Shown here one piece after another: positions 8,118 to 16,910 of a DNA stretch of 64,000 nt. How positions within the stretch are numbered: position 1 is the stretch's first letter; the number at the start of each line of letters is the position of its first letter. Position numbers and translations under genes: made by a program. Source of the stretch: G963663775 sp963664255 (lineage in GTDB: Bacteria; Bacillota; Clostridia; Oscillospirales; Butyricicoccaceae); the NCBI GenBank assembly GCA_963664255.1, contig OY760938.1:1612001-1676000 (forward strand), given 5' to 3'. The notes beneath the pieces were generated by a model. It had not been told where the DNA came from and did not search any database. It saw nothing but the letters and a program-made list of their open reading frames with translations.

Positions 8118-8338
8118 TTCACCCGCCTACTCCGCCAAAGCGGAGGAAGCGGGCAACAATGATTTATCATTTCCAAACGTTTCTGTAGACACAGAGGCGT
8201 TGCCGCCGTCTGTGAAAAGGTCACAACGGTGTAAAGAAAAGTGGGAGGCAAACAGGTCAATCAGGGGACCGCGCGCGAAGCGTGATGCCCGCAGATTGCT
8301 GCACTACCCCCTAACTTCTAAGAGAAGGAGCATGTATT
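8118..8338 (+). promoter_or_regulatory. Structured leader of the rpsH transcription unit
   Basis: A strong two-part stem forms at 8122-8153: CCCGC/GCGGG outside and CTCCGC/GCGGAG inside, separated by a small internal loop (cta opposite gaa) and closed by a caaa loop. A second hairpin ACAGA-GGCG/CGCC-TCTGT lies at about 8189-8212. The first gene downstream encodes S8, an RNA-binding autoregulator in E. coli, so a feedback target is a reasonable inference; the match to the 16S S8 site was not established. AGAAGGAG before rpsH is at 8322-8330. Confidence 0.5.
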
Positions 8339-8734
8339 ATGCAGATCACAGATCCCATCGCGGATATGCTGACGCGCATCCGCAACGCTGGTTCGGCTCG
8401 TCACGACAGCGTGGATGTACCAGCATCCAAAATGAAGAAGTCCATTGCACAGATTTTGCTGGATGAAGGCTACATCAAGAGCTTTCAGCTGGTAGAAGGC
8501 AATACACAGGGCATTATTCGCATTGCGCTCAAGTACAATGGTCGCCAGCAGGCGATTTCCGGACTGAAGCGTGTGTCTAAGCCTGGTCTTCGTATGTATG
8601 CCGGTGCACAGGAACTGCCGAAGGTTCTGCGTGGACTCGGCGTTGCAATTATTTCTACGTCCAGAGGAGTTATGACCGACAAGAAGGCGCGTGAGCTGAA
8701 TGTTGGCGGCGAAGTCCTCGCGTTTGTGTGGTAA
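8339..8734 (+). CDS. rpsH: 30S ribosomal protein S8
   Basis: The 131-residue product starts MQITDPIADMLTRIRNAGSA and ends with GGEVLAFVW, with the ISTSRGVMTDKKAREL motif near the C-terminus that contacts 16S helix 21. S8 is a primary assembly protein and in E. coli the repressor of the spc operon. It is the first gene after the internal promoter and leader. Confidence 0.98.
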   Translation: MQITDPIADMLTRIRNAGSARHDSVDVPASKMKKSIAQILLDEGYIKSFQLVEGNTQGIIRIALKYNGRQQAISGLKRVSKPGLRMYAGAQELPKVLRGLGVAIISTSRGVMTDKKARELNVGGEVLAFVW

Positions 8735-8746
8735 GGAGGGTATTTT

Positions 8747-9292
8747 ATGTCTAGAATCGGAAGAATGCCCATTGCAATCCCCGCAGGCGTTACAATTACG
8801 ATTGACGGTCAGATGATTACTGTGAAGGGTGAAAAAATCACCTTGAGCCGTGAGATTCATCCGAACATCACAGCAAAGGTAGAGGGCAGCGAACTGCTCG
8901 TTACTCGTCCGAACGATGAGCCGAAGAATCGTGCACTGCATGGTTTGACGCGTTCTTTGCTGAGCAACATGGTCATTGGCGTTACCGCTGGCTTTAAGAA
9001 GGAGCTGGACGTGAACGGTGTTGGCTATCGTGTGGCAAAGCAAGGCAAGGATTTGGTGATGAACCTTGGTTACTCCCATCAGGTGGTTGTATCTGAGGTA
9101 GAAGGCATCACGATTGATGTGCCAAGCCCGAATAAGATTATTATTTCCGGTGCCGATAAGCAGCAGGTGGGACAGTTCGCAGCAGAAGTGCGCGAGAAGC
9201 GTCCGCCGGAGCCGTATAAGGGCAAGGGAATTAAATACGCAGATGAGGTCATTCGCCGCAAGGAAGGCAAGACCGGCGGTAAGAAGAAGTAA
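8747..9292 (+). CDS. rplF: 50S ribosomal protein L6
   Basis: The 181-residue product has the duplicated L6 fold and the C-terminal signature PEPYKGKGIKYADEVIRRKEGK. L6 lies near the sarcin-ricin loop and factor-binding centre. AAGGAGGG is directly upstream at 8733-8740. The gene order rpsH-rplF-rplR-rpsE is canonical. Confidence 0.98.
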   Translation: MSRIGRMPIAIPAGVTITIDGQMITVKGEKITLSREIHPNITAKVEGSELLVTRPNDEPKNRALHGLTRSLLSNMVIGVTAGFKKELDVNGVGYRVAKQGKDLVMNLGYSHQVVVSEVEGITIDVPSPNKIIISGADKQQVGQFAAEVREKRPPEPYKGKGIKYADEVIRRKEGKTGGKKK

Positions 9293-9308
9293 AGGAAGGT
9301 GTGCCTAA

Positions 9309-9668
9309 ATGGTTTCGAAGAAAGACTCTAATAAAGCGCGGCTTCGCCGTCATAAGAGAGTACGCGGCGCAGTTTCCGGCACTGCTGAGCGCCCCCGTCT
9401 CAATGTATTCCGTAGCGCAAAGAATATCTATGCGCAAGTCATCGATGATGTTAACGGCGTAACCATCGCCTCTGCATCGACAAACGAAAAAGAGTTCGCA
9501 AACTACGGCGGTAACAAGGATGCTGCAAAGGCAATCGGCGAAAAGATTGCGGAGCGCGCAAAGGCAAAGGGTGTTACAGTTGTTGTGTTTGACCGCGGTG
9601 GTTATTTGTACCACGGTCGTGTCAAGGAACTCGCTGAAGGCGCCCGTGAGGGCGGTCTCCAGTTTTAA
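9309..9668 (+). CDS. rplR: 50S ribosomal protein L18
   Basis: The 119-residue product has the basic N-terminus and the RPRLNVFRSAKNIYAQVIDD block of L18, ending with DRGGYLYHGRVKELAEGARE. L18 binds 5S rRNA with L5. It lies 16 bases after rplF; the purine run AAAGGAAGG is at 9291-9299. Confidence 0.98.
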   Translation: MVSKKDSNKARLRRHKRVRGAVSGTAERPRLNVFRSAKNIYAQVIDDVNGVTIASASTNEKEFANYGGNKDAAKAIGEKIAERAKAKGVTVVVFDRGGYLYHGRVKELAEGAREGGLQF

Positions 9669-9686
9669 GTCGGGAGGAGGTAAAAA

Positions 9687-10190
9687 ATGGCTAAGTTTGA
9701 TAAAAACGAGAAGAGAGAAGACGAGTTCAAAGAAACCGTTGTTTCTCTCAATCGCGTATCCAAGACCGTAAAGGGCGGCCGTATCTTTAAGTTTGCAGCA
9801 CTGGTTGTTGTGGGCGATGGAAAGGGCACCGTTGGCTTTGGTCTGGGTAAAGCTTCTGAAGTTCCCGATGCAATCCGCAAGGGTATTGAAGATGCAAAGA
9901 AAAATCTGGTGAAGATTTCTCTCAAGGGCACTAGCATCCCGCACGAAGTCATTGGTGAGTTCGGTGCAGGTCGCGTGTTGCTGAAGCCGGCGGCTCCCGG
10001 TACCGGTGTAATTGCCGGCGGCGCGGTTCGTGCAGTGGTAGAGGCAGCGGGCATCAAGGACATTCGTACCAAGTGCCTGCGTTCCAATAACCCGCAGAAT
10101 GTTGTTACCGCAACTTTTGACGGCTTGAAGAGCCTGCGTGATGCAGCACAGGTTGCAGCGGTTCGCGGCAAATCTGTGAGTGAACTTTAA
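9687..10190 (+). CDS. rpsE: 30S ribosomal protein S5
   Basis: The 167-residue product contains the S5 double-stranded RNA-binding-like N-domain (FAALVVVGDGKGTVGFG near residue 36) and the C-terminal domain with GTGVIAGGAVRAVVEAAG. S5 affects decoding fidelity. GGGAGGAGG precedes the start at 9671-9679. Confidence 0.98.
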   Translation: MAKFDKNEKREDEFKETVVSLNRVSKTVKGGRIFKFAALVVVGDGKGTVGFGLGKASEVPDAIRKGIEDAKKNLVKISLKGTSIPHEVIGEFGAGRVLLKPAAPGTGVIAGGAVRAVVEAAGIKDIRTKCLRSNNPQNVVTATFDGLKSLRDAAQVAAVRGKSVSEL

Positions 10191-10201
10191 GGAGGGTAAT
10201 G

Positions 10202-10384
10202 ATGGCTAACATGAAGATTACCCTAAAAAAGAGTCTGTCTGGTCGTCTGGAAAAGCATATTGCGACCGCACACTCTCTGGGTCTTAAGAAAATCAATGAT
10301 GTAACCGTTCAGCCGGATAACGTGCAGACGCGCGGTAAGATTGCCAAGATTGGCTATCTGCTCCAGGTTGAAGAAAACGCTTAA
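10202..10384 (+). CDS. rpmD: 50S ribosomal protein L30
   Basis: The product of 60 residues begins MANMKITLKKSLSGRLEKH and matches the short bacterial L30. Two consecutive ATG codons exist at 10199 and 10202. GGAGGG at 10191-10196 is only 2 bases from the first, so the second is chosen. Confidence 0.95.
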   Translation: MANMKITLKKSLSGRLEKHIATAHSLGLKKINDVTVQPDNVQTRGKIAKIGYLLQVEENA

Positions 10385-10396
10385 GGAGGTGTAATT

Positions 10397-10837
10397 ATGC
10401 AGCTTCAGAATTTACAGCCTTCTGAAGGCGCAGCAAAGCGCCCTTATCGCAAGGGTCGCGGCGCAGGTTCCGGCAACGGTAAGACCGCAGGTCGCGGACA
10501 CAAGGGTCAATGGGCTCGTTCTGGCGGCGGTGTTCGTCCAGGATTTGAAGGCGGTCAGATGCCGCTCTCTCGTCGTCTGCCGAAGCGTGGATTTAACAAT
10601 ATTTTTGGTACGACTTATGCACCGGTCAACGTATCTGCTCTCGAATGCTTTGAAGATGGCACAGAGATTACAGTGGAAACTTTGGTCGAAGCAGGCATTG
10701 TAAAGAAGGCAATGGACGGCGTCAAGATTCTCGGAACTGGCGAACTGACCAAGAAGCTGACTGTGAAGGCAGCTGCTTTCTCGGCAGCCGCAAAGGAAAA
10801 AATTGAGAAGGCAGGCGGAAAGACCGAGGTGATTTAA
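10397..10837 (+). CDS. rplO: 50S ribosomal protein L15
   Basis: The 146-residue product has the Gly/Arg-rich N-terminal extension typical of L15 (KRPYRKGRGAGSGNGKTAGR) that penetrates 23S rRNA, and a globular C-terminal domain. The secY ribosome binding site lies within its last codons, giving tight coupling of the two genes. Confidence 0.98.
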   Translation: MQLQNLQPSEGAAKRPYRKGRGAGSGNGKTAGRGHKGQWARSGGGVRPGFEGGQMPLSRRLPKRGFNNIFGTTYAPVNVSALECFEDGTEITVETLVEAGIVKKAMDGVKILGTGELTKKLTVKAAAFSAAAKEKIEKAGGKTEVI

Positions 10838-10838
10838 G

Positions 10839-12128
10839 GTGTTTGAAACCTTCAAGAATGCCTGGCGTATCCCCGAGCTGAAGAAGAAAATTTTATACAC
10901 CTTGTTCATCCTGCTGATTTTCCGAATCGGCGCATCTATCCCCGTTCCCTATATCAATCTGGCAGGCTTGAAGCAGCTCTTTTCTTCAGATGCCTATACC
11001 AGCAGTATGTTGGGGTTTGTCAATATCTTTACCGGCGGCGGTTTGTCGAATGCAACGATTTTTGCAATGTCCATCACACCGTATATCAATGCACAGATTA
11101 TTATGCAGCTGTTGACAGTTGCAATCCCTGCATTGGAGCGTTTGGTGAAGGACGGCGGCGAAGAAGGTCGCAAGAAGTTGGCAGGCTGGACACGGTATGT
11201 AGGTGTGGTTCTTGGTTTGATGCAGGGATTTGCCTACTACACCATGCTGCGTGCAAATGGGCTGGTAACAGACACCTCGGCGTGGGCAGGGTTTGTCATT
11301 GTCATGAGCTTTACAGCCGGCGTTGCCTTGATTATGTGGTTTGGTGAACATATCACAGAAAACGGCATCGGCAATGGCATTTCCATCATTTTGTTCGCAG
11401 GCATTGTGTCTCGTGGACCTTCCATGGTAAACAGCCTGTATAACCTCATCAGCAACGGCGGTGCAAATTTGTTCATCGCAGTGCTATTGGTGGTTATGGC
11501 GATTGCGTTGATTATTTTTGTTGTTTTCATGCAGAATGCAGAGCGCCGCATTCCGATTCAATATGCAAAGCGGAATGTAGGTCGTAAAATGTATGGGGGA
11601 CAATCGACACATCTGCCCATTAAGGTGAGTGCGTCTGGCGTTATGCCAATTATTTTTGCATCGTCTATTATGTCGTTGCCGTCTACCATCACTTTGTTTT
11701 ACACACCAAAGACGGGCAGCGTTGCAGCGAAGTTACTCAGCGTTTTCTCCAGCAGCCATCCGATTTATATCGTGGTGTATTTGCTGCTGATTCTGGCATT
11801 TTCTTATTTTTATGCAACGATTCAGTTTAATCCGATTGAAATTGCCAATAATCTCAAGAAGAATGGTGGATTTATTCCGGGATTCCGTCCTGGAAAGCCA
11901 ACCAGCGATTTTATCACAAAGGCACTGAGCAAGGTTACTTTTGTGGGTGCGTTGTTCTTGGGTGTTGTGGCAGCGTTGCCAATGGTAGTCGGTGCAATCA
12001 ACAGCAGTTTGAGCAGCGTCGCATTGGGTGGCACAAGCGTATTGATTGTTGTAGGTGTTGCATTGGATACCATGAAACAGTTGGAAGCACAAATGATGAT
12101 GCGTCATCACAAGGGATTCCTAGAATAA
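10839..12128 (+). CDS. secY: Protein translocase subunit SecY
   Basis: The 429-residue integral membrane protein forms the SecYEG channel. Ten hydrophobic segments can be followed, starting with ILYTLFILLIFRIGASIPVP, and the plug-region stretch GLSNATIFAMSITPYINAQI is present. The cytosolic C5-type loop around residues 325-345 contains GGFIPGFRPGKPTSDFI, a SecY hallmark. It begins with GTG at 10839, one base after the rplO stop, with GAGGTGA at 10827-10832 as ribosome binding site. Confidence 0.97.
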   Translation: MFETFKNAWRIPELKKKILYTLFILLIFRIGASIPVPYINLAGLKQLFSSDAYTSSMLGFVNIFTGGGLSNATIFAMSITPYINAQIIMQLLTVAIPALERLVKDGGEEGRKKLAGWTRYVGVVLGLMQGFAYYTMLRANGLVTDTSAWAGFVIVMSFTAGVALIMWFGEHITENGIGNGISIILFAGIVSRGPSMVNSLYNLISNGGANLFIAVLLVVMAIALIIFVVFMQNAERRIPIQYAKRNVGRKMYGGQSTHLPIKVSASGVMPIIFASSIMSLPSTITLFYTPKTGSVAAKLLSVFSSSHPIYIVVYLLLILAFSYFYATIQFNPIEIANNLKKNGGFIPGFRPGKPTSDFITKALSKVTFVGALFLGVVAALPMVVGAINSSLSSVALGGTSVLIVVGVALDTMKQLEAQMMMRHHKGFLE

Positions 12129-12143
12129 GAGGAGGACGGTTCC

Positions 12144-12773
12144 TTGAAGCTGATTTTACTCGGCGCGCCAGGAGCCGGCAAGGGCACATTGGCGGCATAC
12201 CTTATCCAAAAGATGGGGGTGCCGTCGGTGTCTACCGGTAACATCCTGCGCGAAGCCATTCAAAACAATACCCCACTTGGCCAGAGCGCCAAGCAATATA
12301 TGGATGCTGGTAAGCTGGTACCCGATGAAGTGGTTATCGGGATGCTGCAGGAGCGCATTGCACAGGAAGACTGCGCCAATGGTTTCATTCTTGACGGCTT
12401 TCCGCGCACCATTCCGCAGGCGCAGGCTCTGGATACGATTACCAATATTGATTGTGCACTTTCCCTGGAAGTACCAGATGAAATCATTGAAGGTCGTATG
12501 ACGGGTCGTCGTGTTTGTCTAAAATGCGGCGCAACCTATCACATTGCCGCAAATCCTTCCAAGGTGGAGAACGTGTGTGATGTTTGTGGAGATCCACTGG
12601 TGATTCGCAAGGATGATAAGGCAGAAGTGGTGCGTGACCGCCTTGCAACCTATCATGCACAAACCGAGCCGCTGAAGGATTATTATGATGCACAGAACAA
12701 GCTGAAGAGCATCGATGGTACGCAGGGTATTGAACAAACTGCGGTGTCCGCAACGCAGGCCTTGGGACTTTGA
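12144..12773 (+). CDS. adk: Adenylate kinase, zinc-lid type
   Basis: The 209-residue enzyme interconverts ATP + AMP and 2 ADP. The P-loop GAPGAGKGT is at residues 7-15, the AMP-site DGFPRT at 84-89, and the lid has four Cys (C125, C128, C145, C148) that would bind zinc, as in Gram-positive adenylate kinases. It starts with TTG at 12144, supported by GAGGAGG about 8 bases upstream. Its location after secY is conserved in Firmicutes. Confidence 0.97.
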   Translation: MKLILLGAPGAGKGTLAAYLIQKMGVPSVSTGNILREAIQNNTPLGQSAKQYMDAGKLVPDEVVIGMLQERIAQEDCANGFILDGFPRTIPQAQALDTITNIDCALSLEVPDEIIEGRMTGRRVCLKCGATYHIAANPSKVENVCDVCGDPLVIRKDDKAEVVRDRLATYHAQTEPLKDYYDAQNKLKSIDGTQGIEQTAVSATQALGL

Positions 12774-12777
12774 GTAC

Positions 12778-13542
12778 ATGATTACGATTAAAAATGAGCA
12801 TCAGGTGGAATTGATGCGAACGGCGGGACGTATCACTGCACTTGCACGCAAGGCAGCAGCAGATGCGGTTCGACCGGGGGTCACTACAGGTGAAATTGAC
12901 CAGATTGTCCGAAAAACCATTGAAAAAGAAGGTGCAGTGCCTTCCTTTTTGGGGTATGGCGGCTTTCCGGCAAGTGCTTGTATATCAATTAATGATGAAG
13001 TCATTCACGGCATTCCCAATAAGACACGTAAAGTGGTTGAGGGCGATATTATAAAAGTCGATGTGGGAGCGTATATAGGTGGCTTTCATGGAGACTGCGC
13101 TGCCACAATCCCTTGTGGAATGATTTCGCAAGAAGCTGAGAAGCTGATTGAAGTGACTCGGCAGAGTTTCTATGAGGGCATCAAATTTGCCCGTGAGGGC
13201 AATCGGATTTCCGATGTCTCCCATGCCATTCAGACCTATGTTGAGTCGTTTGGTTTTTCGGTGGTGCGGCAATATGTAGGGCACGGCATTGGTGTCCAGT
13301 TGCATGAATCGCCGGAAATCCCCAATTTTGGACGTCCAGGACATGGTGTACGTCTGGAAAAGGGCATGACGCTTGCCATTGAGCCTATGGTCAATGTGGG
13401 CGTGTATCATATCAGCGTTCTGCCAGACGGTTGGACGGTCAAAACACGTGACGGCAAGCTGTCGGCACACTATGAAAACACCATTTTGATTACAGATGGT
13501 GCGCCGGAGATTCTGACAAGTATTGATGGTGAGGTGCTGTAA
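12778..13542 (+). CDS. map: Methionine aminopeptidase type I
   Basis: The 254-residue enzyme removes N-terminal Met from nascent proteins. The five-ligand dinuclear metal site can be traced: Asp in KVDVGAY, Asp in HGDCAAT, His in VGHGIG, Glu in LAIEPM and Glu in HYENTI. The ATG at 12778 is 4 bases after the adk stop and has no strong ribosome binding site of its own, suggesting coupling. A longer in-frame start at 12715 inside adk is rejected. Confidence 0.97.
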   Translation: MITIKNEHQVELMRTAGRITALARKAAADAVRPGVTTGEIDQIVRKTIEKEGAVPSFLGYGGFPASACISINDEVIHGIPNKTRKVVEGDIIKVDVGAYIGGFHGDCAATIPCGMISQEAEKLIEVTRQSFYEGIKFAREGNRISDVSHAIQTYVESFGFSVVRQYVGHGIGVQLHESPEIPNFGRPGHGVRLEKGMTLAIEPMVNVGVYHISVLPDGWTVKTRDGKLSAHYENTILITDGAPEILTSIDGEVL

Positions 13543-13545
13543 ACG

Positions 13546-13815
13546 ATGCAGTCGCATACAACCGACATTGTTTTATCGCTGCAGGGGCGAGACGCAGGCA
13601 CGTTGTTTCTGGTTTTGAAAGAGGATGATGCATACCTCTATCTCGCAGATGGAAAGATTCGACGGACAGAAGCGCCGAAGCGAAAAAAGCGACGGCATAT
13701 ATCCCATCAGGGAACTTGTGATGAAAAAACACGCAAGAAGCTTTTGGAAACGGGAAGATTAACAAACAGCGATGTCCGTAAGGCGCTGGCAGTATGGATC
13801 AGCGGCAAGGGCTGA
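13546..13815 (+). CDS. KOW-domain RNA-binding protein of the map-infA interval
   Basis: The 89-residue protein has an N-terminal KOW/L14e-like beta fold (GRDAGTLFLVLKEDDAYLYL, residues about 14-33) followed by a basic KRKKRRH stretch. Clostridia commonly carry such a gene between map and infA; its role in ribosome assembly or translation is plausible but unproven. It starts 4 bases after map, with GAGGTGC in map as ribosome binding site. Confidence 0.85.
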   Translation: MQSHTTDIVLSLQGRDAGTLFLVLKEDDAYLYLADGKIRRTEAPKRKKRRHISHQGTCDEKTRKKLLETGRLTNSDVRKALAVWISGKG

Positions 13816-13843
13816 AATGGGTAAGGGAGGAAAGGAACTACGT

Positions 13844-14062
13844 ATGGCAAAAGATGATGTCATCGAACTAGAGGGTACCGTCATAGAGGCGCTGCCAAAC
13901 GCAATGTTTCAAGTAGAGCTGCCGAATGGCCATAAAATTCTGGCGCATATTTCCGGCAAGCTCCGCATGAATTTCATTCGCATTTTACCAGGCGATAAGG
14001 TCACTGTACAAATGTCGCCGTATGACTTGACCCGCGGTCGAATCACTTGGCGCTCGAAGTAA
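13844..14062 (+). CDS. infA: Translation initiation factor IF-1
   Basis: The 72-residue S1/OB-fold protein begins MAKDDVIELEGTVIEALPNA and ends DLTRGRITWRSK, a near-standard bacterial IF-1 that occupies the 30S A site during initiation. The start at 13844 follows GGGAGGAAAGGA at 13825-13836; an upstream in-frame ATG at 13772 overlaps the KOW gene and is rejected. Confidence 0.98.
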   Translation: MAKDDVIELEGTVIEALPNAMFQVELPNGHKILAHISGKLRMNFIRILPGDKVTVQMSPYDLTRGRITWRSK

Positions 14063-14149
14063 GCGACAGTGTGCAAAGGCGGGCGGAGGCTCAGTGTGAC
14101 CTAGCGGGCCGTAAGATCCACCAACCAAATTTTAGTGGAGGTTTTCTCA

Positions 14150-14263
14150 ATGAAAGTAAGACCGTCGGTAAAACCGATTTGCGAAAAGTGCAAAATCATT
14201 CGCCGCAAGGGCAAGGTTATGGTTATTTGCATTAACCCGAAGCACAAGCAGCGTCAGGGTTAA
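14150..14263 (+). CDS. rpmJ: 50S ribosomal protein L36
   Basis: This 37-residue gene reads MKVRPSVKPICEKCKIIRRK through to NPKHKQRQG. The zinc ligands are in CEKC and CINPKH, so it is the zinc-containing form of L36. A GGAGG ribosome binding site lies at 14137-14141. It sits between infA and rpsM, as in most bacteria. Confidence 0.97.
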   Translation: MKVRPSVKPICEKCKIIRRKGKVMVICINPKHKQRQG

Positions 14264-14400
14264 TTTTTGCGCAAAACAGCAAAGAACAGGTAGTTTCAGC
14301 GGATACGACAGGTTGCAGCTGCAGCTTGCACAGGGATGAGAGCGGTCCCTTACGGTATTTGCCAAAAACGCTCACGGAAACACTACGGAGGTTTTTTGTT

Positions 14401-14769
14401 ATGGCACGTATTGCCGGTGTGGACCTTCCTCGCGATAAGCGCGTGGAAATCGGTTTGACCTATATTTACGGCATTGGTCGTAAGCTGTCGAATGACATTT
14501 TGGAAAAAACAGGCATCAATCCGGACACTCGCGTGAAGGATTTGACCGAGGATGATGCTGCAAAGCTGCGTGAAGCAATTGAGCGCGACTATAGAGTGGA
14601 AGGCGATTTGCGCCGTGAAATCGGACTGAACATCAAGCGTTTGGTGGAAATCGGCTGCTATCGTGGTCTGCGCCATCGCCGCAGCCTACCGGTTCGTGGT
14701 CAGCGCACCAAGACCAATGCACGTACACGTAAGGGTCCGAAGAAGACCATTGCGAACAAGAAGAAGTAA
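14401..14769 (+). CDS. rpsM: 30S ribosomal protein S13
   Basis: The 122-residue product begins MARIAGVDLPRDKRVEIGLT, has the helix-two-turn-helix region and ends with the basic tail TNARTRKGPKKTIANKKK that contacts P-site tRNA. The start at 14401 is supported by CGGAGG at 14384-14389. The 137-base gap after rpmJ contains no obvious gene. Confidence 0.98.
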   Translation: MARIAGVDLPRDKRVEIGLTYIYGIGRKLSNDILEKTGINPDTRVKDLTEDDAAKLREAIERDYRVEGDLRREIGLNIKRLVEIGCYRGLRHRRSLPVRGQRTKTNARTRKGPKKTIANKKK

Positions 14770-14784
14770 GGAGGGAGCGTAAGA

Positions 14785-15186
14785 ATGGCTAAGGTACAGA
14801 AAAAGGGCGCAACCAGAACAAAGCGTCGTGAGCGCAAGAATATTGAAAAGGGCGCAGCACACATCCGCTCCTCCTTCAATAATACAATCGTAACCATCAC
14901 AGATATCCATGGCAATGCGTTGTCTTGGGCTTCTTCTGGTGAAATGGGATTCCGCGGTTCTCGTAAGTCGACTCCGTTTGCAGCACAGACCGCAGCAGAA
15001 ACCGCTGCAAAGGCTGCAATGGAGCATGGCCTCAAGTCGGTTGAAGTCTATGTAAAGGGACCTGGTTCCGGACGCGAAGCTGCAATCCGTGCATTGCAGG
15101 CGACCGGTTTGGAAGTTACTATGATTAAGGACGTAACCCCGATTCCGCACAATGGTTGCCGTCCGCCTAAGAGAAGAAGAGTCTAA
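14785..15186 (+). CDS. rpsK: 30S ribosomal protein S11
   Basis: The 133-residue product contains AHIRSSFNNTIVTITDIHGN and ends with IPHNGCRPPKRRRV, both invariant S11 features. S11 forms part of the 30S platform near the mRNA exit. GGAGGGAG precedes it. Confidence 0.98.
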   Translation: MAKVQKKGATRTKRRERKNIEKGAAHIRSSFNNTIVTITDIHGNALSWASSGEMGFRGSRKSTPFAAQTAAETAAKAAMEHGLKSVEVYVKGPGSGREAAIRALQATGLEVTMIKDVTPIPHNGCRPPKRRRV

Positions 15187-15205
15187 CAGAGGAGGATACG
15201 ATTAA

Positions 15206-15799
15206 ATGGCAAAGAATATGCAGCCGGTGCTGAAGAGATGCAAAACTTTGAACCTGTCTCCGGCAGTTCTTGGTTATTCTAAGAGCACCAATAGAAACCC
15301 GAAGCAATCTCGTCGTAAGCAGTCCGAATATGGTATGCAGTTGGGCGAAAAGCAAAAGGTAAAGTTTATTTACGGCGTACTGGAGAAGCAGTTCCGCAAG
15401 TACTATGAAAAGGCAGAAAAGAAGCAGGGCATTACTGGTGAAATTTTGCTGCAGGAACTGGAATGCCGTATGGATAACGTTGTATTCCGCATGGGTTTTG
15501 CAAACACGCGCAGAGAAGCACGTCAGCTTGTGAACCATGGACATTTTTCTGTCAATGGACAGCGTGTGAATATTCCGTCCTATCAGGTTCGCATTGGTGA
15601 TGTCATTGCAGTGCGTGAAAAGTCTCGCACCGCCACCAAGTTTAAGACTCTGCTTGAGGAAAATGGCACAAAGGTTATGCCGAAGTGGATTGACAAGGCA
15701 AAAGATACTTTTGAAGGAAAGATTATTGCAATGCCGGCTCGCGATGACATTGATTATGAAGTTGCAGAGCACCTCATTGTTGAGTTGTACTCCAAATAA
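15206..15799 (+). CDS. rpsD: 30S ribosomal protein S4
   Basis: The 197-residue product has a typical S4 alpha-like RNA-binding domain, MDNVVFRMGFANTRREARQL followed by VNHGHFSVNGQRVNIPSYQV. No N-terminal CxxC zinc motif is present, so it is the zinc-free form. S4 is a primary 16S-binding protein and a translational autoregulator in other bacteria. GAGGAGG is at 15190-15196. Confidence 0.97.
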   Translation: MAKNMQPVLKRCKTLNLSPAVLGYSKSTNRNPKQSRRKQSEYGMQLGEKQKVKFIYGVLEKQFRKYYEKAEKKQGITGEILLQELECRMDNVVFRMGFANTRREARQLVNHGHFSVNGQRVNIPSYQVRIGDVIAVREKSRTATKFKTLLEENGTKVMPKWIDKAKDTFEGKIIAMPARDDIDYEVAEHLIVELYSK

Positions 15800-15874
15800 G
15801 CGGTACGTTAGCTTTTTGGATTTGCTAAAATCCATGCTAATCGTACTGGTCGAACGTAAAGGAGGGCATCCGTA

Positions 15875-16822
15875 ATGATCGAAATCGAAAAGCCGCGCAT
15901 TGACTGCGAGGAGTTGGCGGAAGACGGCTCCTATGGTAAGTTTGTTATCGAGCCGCTGGAAAGAGGTTATGGTACGACGCTGGGAAACTCTTTGCGTCGT
16001 ATCATGTTGTCCAGCCTGCCTGGTACTGCTGCGAGCAGTATCAAAATTGCAGGCGTGCAGCACGAATTTTCCACCATTTCCGGTGTCAAGGAAGATGTCA
16101 CAGAAATCGTCTTGAATGTGAAACAAATCGTTGCAAAGCTACACTGCGATGGTCCAAAGACGGTGTATATTGAGGCATCTGGAGAAGGCGCGGTGAAGGC
16201 AGGGGACATCCATGTCGATGCAGAAGTGGAAATCCTGAATCCAGATTTGCATATTGCAACTCTGATGGGCGATGCACATCTGTCTATGGAAATCACACTT
16301 TCTTCGGGACGTGGGTATGTGCCGGCAGAACGCAACAAGCAATATCAGACTGCAATCGGCATTATTCCAGTCGATTCTATCTATACACCGGTCTATAAAG
16401 TCAACTACGCCGTGGAAAACACACGTGTTGGCAATATGACAGATTATGATAAGCTGACGATTGAAGTTTGGACAAACTCTACGATTGATGCAAAGGATGC
16501 GGTTTCGCTGGGCGCAAAGGTTCTGCGAGATCACTTGGATCTGTTTGTAGACCTTTCAGAGGAAATCGGCAGCAAATCGACAGTCGTGGAAAAGGCTGAA
16601 GCACAGCACGATAAGGTACTGGAGATGACCATTGAAGAGTTGGACTTCTCTGTGCGTTCTTTTAACTGTCTGAAGCGCGCTGGCATCAATACGGTCGAAG
16701 ATCTCATCAACACTTCAGAAGATGACATGATGAAAGTTCGTAATCTCGGACGCAAATCCTTAGAAGAAGTCATCGGCAAATTGGAGGCAATGGGTCTTGG
16801 TCTGGCAAAATCAGAAGACTAA
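15875..16822 (+). CDS. rpoA: DNA-directed RNA polymerase subunit alpha
   Basis: The 315-residue protein has an N-terminal dimerisation domain (RGYGTTLGNSLRRIMLSSLP near residues 30-49) and a C-terminal helix-hairpin-helix domain from about residue 245 (ELDFSVRSFNCLKRAGINTV), the site for UP-element and activator contacts. It is joined to the ribosomal genes rpsM-rpsK-rpsD and rplQ as in the canonical alpha operon. AAAGGAGGG is at 15858-15866. Confidence 0.98.
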   Translation: MIEIEKPRIDCEELAEDGSYGKFVIEPLERGYGTTLGNSLRRIMLSSLPGTAASSIKIAGVQHEFSTISGVKEDVTEIVLNVKQIVAKLHCDGPKTVYIEASGEGAVKAGDIHVDAEVEILNPDLHIATLMGDAHLSMEITLSSGRGYVPAERNKQYQTAIGIIPVDSIYTPVYKVNYAVENTRVGNMTDYDKLTIEVWTNSTIDAKDAVSLGAKVLRDHLDLFVDLSEEIGSKSTVVEKAEAQHDKVLEMTIEELDFSVRSFNCLKRAGINTVEDLINTSEDDMMKVRNLGRKSLEEVIGKLEAMGLGLAKSED

Positions 16823-16910
16823 CGACCAAATGAAGCATATAGTAGCGGTGTTGTAGCAGTGTACAACCGCTCGAACATAATTGAACCTTAATTATAGGAG
16901 GGAACATTTC

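Noticed and set aside
8110..8466. Small gene starting at 8110 inside the leader before rpsH
   Set aside because: It overlaps the promoter -10 and reads through the hairpins into rpsH in another frame, with no ribosome binding site.
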